Below, piece after piece: positions 28,068 to 35,770 of a stretch of DNA of 64,000 nucleotides; position 1 is the stretch's first letter; every line of letters begins with the position of its first letter. This DNA comes from Saprospiraceae bacterium (GTDB lineage: Bacteria > Bacteroidota > Bacteroidia > Chitinophagales > Saprospiraceae), in NCBI GenBank assembly GCA_028279185.1, contig JANQSS010000205.1, positions 186,001 through 250,000 on the forward strand, written 5' to 3'. Below the pieces are notes generated by a model. The model was not told where the DNA came from and made no database searches. It saw only the letters and a program-made list of their open reading frames with translations. A program made the translations under genes and the position numbers.

Positions 28068-29987
28068 TTAAAGCTGAGATTTAAACCATGGAATAAATTC
28101 ATCCACGGTCATTTTTCCAATATCTCCTTTTCCTTTTTGTCTCACGGCAACCGCATTTTCTTCGACTTCGGACTCGCCAACGATTAACATGAATGGTATC
28201 TGATTTAATTCGTTGTCACGTATTTTTCTACCAATTTTTTCGGATCTGTCGTCCACAAATCCTCTAATATCATGTTTTTCCAATTTATTTTTTACATCCT
28301 CAGCAAAAGCGTTGAATCGATCACTAATCGGTAATATGGCATATTGATCTGGCGACAGCCAAAGGGGAAACTGTCCACCCGTATGCTCAATTAAAATACT
28401 GATAAAACGTTCCATTGAACCAAAAGGTGCACGATGAATCATAATAGGTCGATGAGGTTGATTGTCAGCGCCAGTGTATTCCAGTTCAAAGCGCTCAGGT
28501 AAGTTATAGTCTACTTGTATCGTTCCTAACTGCCATGACCGGCCCAATGCATCTCGAACCATAAAATCTAGTTTAGGTCCATAAAATGCCGCCTCGCCCA
28601 ATTCGGTTGTTGTCTCCAGACCAGCTTCGGCGGCAGCCTCAATTATGGCAGCCTCTGCAGCATCCCAATTTTCATCACTACCTAAATATTTATCAGGATT
28701 GTCAGGGTCGCGCAAGGAAATTTGTGCTGTGAATTTTTCAAATCCAAGTTTGGATAAGACATGTTTGGTTAAATCTAAAACCGCTAAAAACTCCGTTTTA
28801 ACCTGTTCGGGTGTGCAAAAAATATGTGCATCATCCTGTGTAAATCCTCGCACTCGTGCCAGACCATGCAATTCGCCACTTTGCTCATATCGGTATACGG
28901 TTCCAAACTCTGCTATACGGATGGGTAATTCTCTGTACGAATGAGGGCGATGACCAAAAATTTCGCAGTGATGCGGGCAATTCATCGGTTTTAATAAAAA
29001 TTCTTCACCCTCTTTTGGTGTGTTAATGGGCTTGAAACTGTCTTCACCATATTTTGCATAATGTCCTGACGTAACGTACAATTCTTTTTTTCCAAGATGA
29101 GGTGTGACGACTTCCTGGTATCCAAGCGCGACTTGTTCCTCGCGTAAAAATTGCTGAAGTCGGTTTCGTAATGCGGTACCTTTCGGAAGCCAAATTGGCA
29201 ATCCAGCACCCACCTTATCTGAAAACATAAATAAATTTAACTCGGCACCTAATTTTCTATGATCTCTTTTTTTGGCCTCTTCGAGTAAGTGTAAATATTC
29301 GGTAAGTTCTTTTTGCTTTGGAAAAGTAATGCCATAAAGACGAGTTAATTGTTTTCGATTTTCATCACCACGCCAATACGCACCGGCAACTTTTAATATT
29401 TTGGCGGCCTTTATCTTACTCGTGTTCGTAATATGTGGTCCACGACAGAGGTCGACAAATTGACCTTGCTGATAAAAGGTAATTTCTCCATCGGTGAGAT
29501 CTTCGAGCAGCTCTAATTTATACTCATCACCTTTGTTTTTGAAATATTCAATGGCTTCAGACTTTGAAATTTCTTGTCTCAAGTAATCACTTTTTGTGCG
29601 AGCCAATTCTAGCATTTTATCTTCGATTTTCTTAAAATCATCAGACGAGATAACATGGTCCCCGGTGTCGACATCATAATAAAATCCATTTTCGATTGCA
29701 GGTCCGATTCCAAATTTAATACCCGGGTACAATGATTCCAGAGCTTCGGCCATCAGATGAGCCGAGGAGTGCCAGTATGTAGATTTCCCATCGACATCAT
29801 TCCAAGTAAGAAGCTTTATTGAAGCATCCTCTGAAATAGTGCGAGTTGCATCTACGATCTCGCCATTGACTTCTGCGGCGAGCACATTACGGGCAAGTCC
29901 TTCGCTAATATCAGTTGCGACTTGCATAGCGGTGACAGCCTGTTCATACGAGCGTACAGAGCCGTCAGGAAGTGTGATATTGATCAT
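28068..29987 (-). CDS. thrS: Threonyl-tRNA synthetase
   Basis: A 639-residue class II aminoacyl-tRNA synthetase that charges tRNA-Thr. The order is TGS domain (1-60), editing domain with [11 protein letters not shown], then the catalytic core with the zinc ligand motif [34 protein letters not shown] (motif 2 in two pieces) and the motif 3 segment [15 protein letters not shown]. The anticodon-binding domain follows, with [13 protein letters not shown]. Length is typical. The start is ATG at 29987. Confidence 0.97.
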   Translation of the reverse strand: MINITLPDGSVRSYEQAVTAMQVATDISEGLARNVLAAEVNGEIVDATRTISEDASIKLLTWNDVDGKSTYWHSSAHLMAEALESLYPGIKFGIGPAIENGFYYDVDTGDHVISSDDFKKIEDKMLELARTKSDYLRQEISKSEAIEYFKNKGDEYKLELLEDLTDGEITFYQQGQFVDLCRGPHITNTSKIKAAKILKVAGAYWRGDENRKQLTRLYGITFPKQKELTEYLHLLEEAKKRDHRKLGAELNLFMFSDKVGAGLPIWLPKGTALRNRLQQFLREEQVALGYQEVVTPHLGKKELYVTSGHYAKYGEDSFKPINTPKEGEEFLLKPMNCPHHCEIFGHRPHSYRELPIRIAEFGTVYRYEQSGELHGLARVRGFTQDDAHIFCTPEQVKTEFLAVLDLTKHVLSKLGFEKFTAQISLRDPDNPDKYLGSDENWDAAEAAIIEAAAEAGLETTTELGEAAFYGPKLDFMVRDALGRSWQLGTIQVDYNLPERFELEYTGADNQPHRPIMIHRAPFGSMERFISILIEHTGGQFPLWLSPDQYAILPISDRFNAFAEDVKNKLEKHDIRGFVDDRSEKIGRKIRDNELNQIPFMLIVGESEVEENAVAVRQKGKGDIGKMTVDEFIPWFKSQL

Positions 29988-30043
29988 GTTAAAATGTTTA
30001 TAAAAAATGCGCGGTGAAGATAGGAAAGAAAGGGCGTTGCGGT

Positions 30044-30083
30044 AGGTAGTCGCCAGGCATCTATAGATGCCTGGCGACTACCT
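30044..30083. repeat. REP-like palindrome, copy 2 (40 bp, perfect)
   Basis: A perfect 40-bp palindrome centred between 30063 and 30064. The inner 36 bp are the same as in copy 1, apart from the outermost stem bases. It lies between thrS and the RAYT gene, 160 bp before the transposase start. Confidence 0.9.
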
Positions 30084-30243
30084 TGTCTAACGAATAGATA
30101 GTCAATTAGTTATACTCGAATTCCAATTCTCCAAAATCGGAGTCCTAAATTTTTTTACAAAAAACATGAGTTGCCATGGGTATATTTTGCCTCTTTCAAA
30201 CACTTACTTACGACAACTAATTTTTTAACCTAGTGTAACACAG

Positions 30244-30978
30244 ATGTCTAAGTATCAATCGGGAAACATTTACCACATTTACAACCAAGGAAATAATCGT
30301 CAAAAGATTTTTTTCTCAGAAGCTAATTATCGTTATTTTCTAGAAAAATCGAAGCACTTATTAGGTTCGCACGTTGACTTTATCGCCTATTGCCTCATGC
30401 CAAATCATTTTCATTTTTTAGTACGAACCAAAGAAAGTGCTTGCCTGGATTCAAAGGCTGTTAGACCTTGCCCAAAAATAGAACTGGAATTTTTGGCTGT
30501 AGCAGGACAAAATTTTGGTTTGGACGAGTTAGCTGAGAGCAAAGCAGGAGAAGCAATTCCAACACGTCAACAAAATTTGAGTTCTGCTATTGGAACATTA
30601 ACAAGTTCCTACGCTAAAGCCATTAACAAGCAAGAGGGTAGATCTGGATCTCTATTTCGAAATAAAACCAAAGCAAAAGATGGAGGCGTAGAAGGGTGGC
30701 ATTGTATTTTGGGTTTTGATGATCGACATTTTTTCACGCCATTGCATGCATATTGGCAAACTTGCTTTGATTATATTCACAATAATCCAATGGTGCTTCG
30801 AGGGGTCAAAAATCCAGCAGATTATAAATTTTCTTCTGCTCGAGAATATCTTTTTCCGACCGAAAATGATTTGGTGAACCATAAGTTAGCAGTTGAATTA
30901 GAATTGGTTGAGCCTACTTATTCACGTGTAATTAATTTGAATTCTAAGAATAAGGATAAAGGGCTAATATCCAGTTAG
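30244..30978 (+). CDS. REP-associated tyrosine transposase (RAYT, TnpA_REP)
   Basis: A 244-residue Y1-transposase-like protein. The N-terminus YQSGNIYHIYNQGNNRQKIF is typical of the family. The HUH metal motif is His55-Phe-His57 (MPNHFHFLV). The likely catalytic tyrosine is Tyr123 (SSYAKAINK), and an HNNPMVLRGV element follows. The gene is bracketed by palindromes of one family at 30044 and 30989, the usual sign of a RAYT and its REP sequences. It is intact and its start is ATG. In known RAYTs the protein cuts and joins single-stranded REP DNA; here that is inferred. Confidence 0.9.
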   Translation: MSKYQSGNIYHIYNQGNNRQKIFFSEANYRYFLEKSKHLLGSHVDFIAYCLMPNHFHFLVRTKESACLDSKAVRPCPKIELEFLAVAGQNFGLDELAESKAGEAIPTRQQNLSSAIGTLTSSYAKAINKQEGRSGSLFRNKTKAKDGGVEGWHCILGFDDRHFFTPLHAYWQTCFDYIHNNPMVLRGVKNPADYKFSSAREYLFPTENDLVNHKLAVELELVEPTYSRVINLNSKNKDKGLISS

Positions 30979-30988
30979 TTGGGAGTAA

Positions 30989-31039
30989 TAGTCGCCTAGC
31001 ACCTATAGATGCCTGGCATCTATAGGTGCTAGGCGACTA
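30989..31039. repeat. REP-like palindrome, copy 3 (51 bp, compound)
   Basis: A perfect 51-bp inverted repeat around T31014, starting 11 bp after the RAYT stop. It keeps the outer TAGTCGCC and GGCGACTA ends, but each arm holds a CTATAG core, so it looks like two copies fused head to head. Its right end (CTA at 31037-31039) is also the TAG stop codon of the convergent sulfotransferase gene. Confidence 0.88.
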
Positions 31040-31723
31040 CAATTGCTTTGCATTTACCGGAGTAGCTCGCCGCTTTTTCATGGACAATCCAGTTTCATAG
31101 ATTTTATAATCCGGCGCATTGATTCGCATTATTTTTTCACGAGTACTTTCATCTATCTCAACCGGTGATGTTCGATTACCGTAGATATATTTTGGCTCAA
31201 AATCATTAAAATAGTGTTCTGCAAAATATTTAAAATCTTCCTCATAGTATTCAACGATACCGACAAAATCAAATAAATTTATCGGAAATCGCCATAAAAA
31301 TTTGCTATATAAATTTTGCATTCTTGAATCCGTAAAAAAGGCTTCAAAAGACCATTTTTCTTTGGCAACCTTATTTTGAAATGGAGACTTATCAACGCGT
31401 TTATCCGATTGGAAACAATAATCATATTGGGATCGAATACGTTGAGCAGGATCTCGGAGCCATGTGATAAATTTTACATTTTGTTGATCTTTTGACCGTT
31501 TATATTTAAAGGGCAAAAAATGGCCGTGTAAACAATCAATGTTTTTCGGAATAGGTCGAAATAATTGCTTGACATATCCGTAACTCGCGAACCCATTTCG
31601 TATCACTGATGGAACCATAATTGGATTGCCATAATCCTCCATCAGATTGATGTTAGAATTGGCGCGTAAGTAGGCTCGAAAACTACTGCCTGCAGTTCGA
31701 GGTATGTGCACGGATATAATCAT
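31037..31723 (-). CDS. Sulfotransferase family protein
   Basis: A 228-residue protein from the ATG at 31723; a longer reading needs a TTG at 31774. The N-terminal IISVHIPRTAGSSF is the 5'-phosphosulfate-binding loop for PAPS. ITWLRDPAQRIRSQYDY is the 3'-phosphate-binding motif. Proteins of this type move sulfate to a carbohydrate. It is divergent from the WlbB/WlbA-like pair, so a sulfated surface polysaccharide is a reasonable guess. The stop codon lies inside a REP palindrome, which may have replaced the original C-terminus. Confidence 0.82.
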   Translation of the reverse strand: MIISVHIPRTAGSSFRAYLRANSNINLMEDYGNPIMVPSVIRNGFASYGYVKQLFRPIPKNIDCLHGHFLPFKYKRSKDQQNVKFITWLRDPAQRIRSQYDYCFQSDKRVDKSPFQNKVAKEKWSFEAFFTDSRMQNLYSKFLWRFPINLFDFVGIVEYYEEDFKYFAEHYFNDFEPKYIYGNRTSPVEIDESTREKIMRINAPDYKIYETGLSMKKRRATPVNAKQL

Positions 31724-31825
31724 TCGTTTTTCGGAGACGGTAATAGGACCATAAAGATACAGTCTTGCACGCAATTATATAACTTGCGAGGCCTACTGCG
31801 ATTGCATTGTCACTTGATTAAAATG

Positions 31826-31833
31826 TACATTTG
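31826..31833 (+). promoter_or_regulatory. Possible Bacteroidota -7 box, acyltransferase gene
   Basis: TACATTTG fits the TAnnTTTG consensus and ends 5 bp before the GTG at 31839. A convincing -33 TTTG at the usual spacing is absent; ATTG at 31801 and TTG at 31807 are the closest. If real, the transcript would begin at or near the start codon. Confidence 0.3.
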
Positions 31834-31838
31834 CCCAC

Positions 31839-32411
31839 GTGAAAAATGTCTTTATACATGAGACAGCTGTCGTTGATGAAGGTGCTATTATTGGTTCCGA
31901 TACAAAGGTCTGGCACTTCTGCCATATAATGTCAGGTGCGCGCATTGGCAGTAACTGTAACCTTGGCCAGAATGTATTCGCGGCCAACGGGGTCATAATT
32001 GGCAATGGTGTCAAGATTCAAAACAATGTCTCCGTGTACAATGGTGTGGTAATTGAAGATGAGGTTTTTATTGGTCCGAGTGCCGTTTTTACCAATGTGA
32101 TTAATCCTAGATCATTTATAGAAAGGAAGGAAGAATTTCTACCAACACGTGTAGGAAAAGGAGCCACTATAGGTGCAAATGCTACAATTATCTGTGGAAA
32201 TAGCGTAGGTGAATTTGCAATGATTGGTGCCGGTGCCGTTGTAACAAAGGATATACCAGCCTATGCACTCGTAGTGGGCAATCCTGCCCTACAAGTTGGT
32301 TGGCGGAGTGAGGCTGGGGCATCTCTGGAATTCGAATCGGGTCTTGCTAAATGTCACTTAACAGGCCAAACGTATAGGTTATCAAAAAACGTCGTGGTTC
32401 GAGAGGAGTAG
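31839..32411 (+). CDS. Left-handed beta-helix N-acetyltransferase (WlbB/WbpD-like)
   Basis: A 190-residue protein with hexapeptide repeats throughout ([54 protein letters not shown]). The order and the FTNVINPRS segment resemble UDP-2-acetamido-3-amino-glucuronate N-acetyltransferases, which acetylate the 3-amino sugar with acetyl-CoA. The only credible start is GTG at 31839, because the frame has a stop at 31815 and no ATG before it. The next gene is a WlbA-like dehydrogenase of the same pathway; the aminotransferase is not in the window. Confidence 0.85.
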   Translation: MKNVFIHETAVVDEGAIIGSDTKVWHFCHIMSGARIGSNCNLGQNVFAANGVIIGNGVKIQNNVSVYNGVVIEDEVFIGPSAVFTNVINPRSFIERKEEFLPTRVGKGATIGANATIICGNSVGEFAMIGAGAVVTKDIPAYALVVGNPALQVGWRSEAGASLEFESGLAKCHLTGQTYRLSKNVVVREE

Positions 32412-32455
32412 TATTCCATTAACATTGAAGGTATTATGACAAAAAGCAATTGGAG

Positions 32456-33445
32456 ATGAAAAATGTGGTGCTTATTGGATACGGAAACATTGCTAAAAAA
32501 CATGAAATTGCCATACAGGCAATTAATTCAATCAAATTGCTGGATGTTGTCGACCCATTTCTGAATAACCCCGGTCTGGATAGCATTCGTGTTTTTTCGT
32601 CATTGGATGAATATGTAAAACAACCAAATCGTGCGCATATTGCGGCCATTTGCACACCCAATTATTTGCATGCGCAGCAAGCCATTCAATGCATGGAAGC
32701 GGGCATGCACGTATTAATTGAAAAACCAATGGCCATTTCAAAGGTCGACGCAGAAAAAATAATAGCTACATCACTTGAGACCGACACAAAAGTATTTTGT
32801 GTAATGCAGCTCCGATACAGCCCTGTCGTATCATGGTTAAAAAAATTGGTTGATCAAAATCTTTTGGGCGATATCTATTCAATAGAATCTCGGTGTTTTT
32901 GGAATAGAGGCGACGCGTATTATCTGTCTACGAATGCTGGATACCATTGGCGTGGAAAGTTGTCCAAAGATAAGGGGCCATTGTATACACAGTTTTCACA
33001 CTTTGTTGATATTATTTACCATTTGTTCGGCGCTTGGGAAGTACAACATGCCACATTTAATAATTTTAATCATCGCGAAAATACTGAGTTTGAAGACAGT
33101 GGACATGTTTTGTTCAAAACGGGCAACATACAAGGAATTTTTTCCTATACGACAGCCGTATTCGAAAAGAATTTTGAAAGTACAATTACTATTCTCGGAA
33201 GCAAAGGAACAGTATCTATTGGCGGTCAATATTTTAATCAAATTCGGTATTGTAATCCAACATCATTACCTCGAATGGACGAAGAGTCACTTGCCTTATA
33301 TAATGATGACAAGTGCGCCGGACATAAAATGATGTATAAAAACGTATTGGATGTTCTTTTAGCCAAAAAACCGATTACGACTAACGCGCTAGATGGTCTA
33401 AAAATAGTTGAAATGATTGAGGATGTCTACTCACTACGTATATAG
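32456..33445 (+). CDS. Gfo/Idh/MocA oxidoreductase (WlbA-like)
   Basis: A 329-residue NAD(P)-dependent sugar dehydrogenase from ATG at 32456; a TTG six bases upstream is an alternative. The N-terminal Rossmann fold has GYGNIAKKH, and the EKP motif is in HVLIEKPMAI. The segment GPLYTQFSHFVDIIYHLFG is characteristic of UDP-GlcNAc-uronate 3-dehydrogenases (WlbA/WbpB). It follows the WlbB-like acetyltransferase by 44 bp, and both steps belong to synthesis of a diacetamido-uronic acid for surface glycans. Confidence 0.87.
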   Translation: MKNVVLIGYGNIAKKHEIAIQAINSIKLLDVVDPFLNNPGLDSIRVFSSLDEYVKQPNRAHIAAICTPNYLHAQQAIQCMEAGMHVLIEKPMAISKVDAEKIIATSLETDTKVFCVMQLRYSPVVSWLKKLVDQNLLGDIYSIESRCFWNRGDAYYLSTNAGYHWRGKLSKDKGPLYTQFSHFVDIIYHLFGAWEVQHATFNNFNHRENTEFEDSGHVLFKTGNIQGIFSYTTAVFEKNFESTITILGSKGTVSIGGQYFNQIRYCNPTSLPRMDEESLALYNDDKCAGHKMMYKNVLDVLLAKKPITTNALDGLKIVEMIEDVYSLRI

Positions 33446-33541
33446 TGTCGGCCTAAGATCATATGTTATAGGATGTAATGTGAGTTCAACAACATCCATT
33501 ATTTTAAAGGGATATGGCTGCAGCATATAAAATCAAAAATC

Positions 33542-34750
33542 ATGAAAAGAGTATCTTGTTTTTCTGTATTTTTTTTAATAAACCTCTTTGCCATATTTGC
33601 TCAAGCTGATACGGCACTGGCTAAATTATTGCTTGAGAACACGTACGAATTGAATATCGATGATAATCAATTTATTGGCACGGGGGCTGAAGTATTGGAA
33701 AGTGCCATAAATGGCACGCAATTTATTATGATTGGTGAACAGCATGGAATCGTTGAAGTTGGTCAGGTTGCTGAAATGTTGTTCAAAGCTGCAAAACCTT
33801 ATGGTTATCAATACATGGCACTCGAGGTAAGCCCATTCATAGCGGACAAAATTCAATCGAGCATATCAACTAGCAGTGAAGCTTTACTGGAGTTTAATAG
33901 AGAACTACCAAACTCTATCCCTTTCTATAATAACATAGATGATTTATCAATGCTGGAAGAGGCCATTAAAAATAATGGAAAAATATGGGGGCTAGACCAG
34001 GTGTTTATCATCGAGGTACGCTATATATTTTCTGAATTGCTAAAGCTCGCACCTAATACAGAAACAGAAGAAATTGTTGGTCAATATCTACGTACAGCCA
34101 AAGAAACGTTAAAGGCGGCGTTTGACTCCGGGAAATTTAATGAGGTCATGCTTTTTAAACTACAGGATTCGGATTTTAACAAACTAAATGATTTATTTTC
34201 AGAAAGTGCCCAGGCACTGGATATACTCAATAAATTGAATAAGACACAAGAGATATATAAAGCTTGGGGCGAAGGCCGTGGATATGATAATAACTTATTA
34301 CGAATTACTCAAATGAAATCAAATTTTTATACCTATTACAGAGAGGCACTCAAAAAAGAAAGTGTGCCTAAGGTTTTATTTAAATTTGGTTCTGGACACA
34401 TGGCCAGAGGGCTTTCCTATTTTAACATGTATGATTTAGGCAATTTAGCACATGAAATTGCCATTCAAAATGACTTGCAATCTTTACATATAAAAGTTGA
34501 AGGCATAAAAGGCGAATACTATAACTCCATGCGCGGACTTCAATCTTTTAACGATTTTGACGACCTTGACGACAACGTTAAATATGTCCTCGATCACAAG
34601 GAAAAAACCGAAAATTGGTATTTAATTGATCTGCGTCCAGCCAGACAACTACGATTAAAGCATTTGAACATCGAAAGTAAATCTCTGATTTTTGGCTATG
34701 ATTTTTATCTGCTCATACCAAATACACAGGCCCTTACTGCTATGGAGTGA
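33542..34750 (+). CDS. Exported protein, possible Tiki/EreA/ChaN-like fold
   Basis: A 402-residue protein with a signal peptide (FLINLFAIFAQA). Near residue 60 the IMIGEQHGIVE motif, then MALEVSP, and FKFGSGHMARGL in the C-terminal third look like the metal-binding motifs of the Tiki/ChaN/erythromycin-esterase superfamily. No precise activity can be assigned. Its last 11 bp overlap the end of the convergent queG gene. Confidence 0.55.
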   Translation: MKRVSCFSVFFLINLFAIFAQADTALAKLLLENTYELNIDDNQFIGTGAEVLESAINGTQFIMIGEQHGIVEVGQVAEMLFKAAKPYGYQYMALEVSPFIADKIQSSISTSSEALLEFNRELPNSIPFYNNIDDLSMLEEAIKNNGKIWGLDQVFIIEVRYIFSELLKLAPNTETEEIVGQYLRTAKETLKAAFDSGKFNEVMLFKLQDSDFNKLNDLFSESAQALDILNKLNKTQEIYKAWGEGRGYDNNLLRITQMKSNFYTYYREALKKESVPKVLFKFGSGHMARGLSYFNMYDLGNLAHEIAIQNDLQSLHIKVEGIKGEYYNSMRGLQSFNDFDDLDDNVKYVLDHKEKTENWYLIDLRPARQLRLKHLNIESKSLIFGYDFYLLIPNTQALTAME

Positions 34751-35678
34751 CATTATCCCCCAGGAAGGAGATATTGCGCTGTAGCCCTTTAAATTTAGCG
34801 CGCTTGACCGCTGAGCCCTCAAATAAATTGTCAAATAATTCTTGGGTAATATCCTGCCATTCGTACTTTTTCATGGTGAGTAGCTGTGGTTTAGGTTCAA
34901 ATTGTTCTTCCATATGTGGAACAGAAAATCGATTCCAGGGACAAACCGCTTGACATATGTCACAACCAAACATGTAATTTTCCATTTTACCCTTGAACTC
35001 ATCAGGAATTTGCTCTTTTAATTCTATTGTTAAATAGGAAATGCACCTCGATGCGTCCACTATATATCCGCTGGGTAAAATGGCATCGGTGGGACAGGCA
35101 TCGATACATTTTGTGCATGTTCCGCAATGATCTCGAATTGGATCGTCGTATGTCAATTCTATATCAAGCAATATTTCGGCTAAAAAAAAATAACTTCCCT
35201 TTTTTGGATTGAGTAGAAGCGAATGTTTGCCTACCCACCCTAGACCGGACCGTCGTGCCCAATCTCGCTCAAGTATGGGTGCAGAGTCTACAAATACACG
35301 ACCGTCAACATTTCCAACTTTTGTTTGAATAAAGGAGAAAAGTGATTTTAGTTTCTTGCGAATAACCTTGTGATAATCGCGTCCGTAAGCATACCGAGAT
35401 ATTTTAGGCGCTGATGAGTCTTCCTGTTTTTTTTCTGTGTAATAATTATAAGCAAGCGATATTACCGATTTGCAGCCCGGATGAAGTTTCGTAGGGTCCA
35501 CACGTAGGTCAAAATGATTTTCCATATAAGCCATTTTGCCCTGGTAGTCGGATGTCAACCAAGCTTCAAGCTTGCGAGCTTCATCTTCCATAAATCCCGC
35601 TCGACTCACACCACACAGTATGAAACCAAGTGTCTTGGCTTGATCCTTAATAGCCTTGGTAAGAACTGAATTCGGCAT
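34740..35678 (-). CDS. queG: Epoxyqueuosine reductase
   Basis: A 312-residue cobalamin- and iron-sulfur-dependent enzyme for the last step of queuosine synthesis in tRNA. The N-terminal DUF1730-like domain is followed by two ferredoxin-type clusters, CGTCTKCIDACPTDAI and CDICQAVCPWN, in the expected order. The family often carries a HEAT-like C-terminal extension; this protein is the short form. ATG start; tail-to-tail overlap with the preceding gene. Confidence 0.94.
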   Translation of the reverse strand: MPNSVLTKAIKDQAKTLGFILCGVSRAGFMEDEARKLEAWLTSDYQGKMAYMENHFDLRVDPTKLHPGCKSVISLAYNYYTEKKQEDSSAPKISRYAYGRDYHKVIRKKLKSLFSFIQTKVGNVDGRVFVDSAPILERDWARRSGLGWVGKHSLLLNPKKGSYFFLAEILLDIELTYDDPIRDHCGTCTKCIDACPTDAILPSGYIVDASRCISYLTIELKEQIPDEFKGKMENYMFGCDICQAVCPWNRFSVPHMEEQFEPKPQLLTMKKYEWQDITQELFDNLFEGSAVKRAKFKGLQRNISFLGDNVTP

Positions 35679-35770
35679 AAAACGTTAAAATTGTATCATT
35701 TATCTGTATAAGGCGTTATTCTTGTTGTTAAGATACACGTAATCTAACGTCTAAACCTAAAATCTAAATC

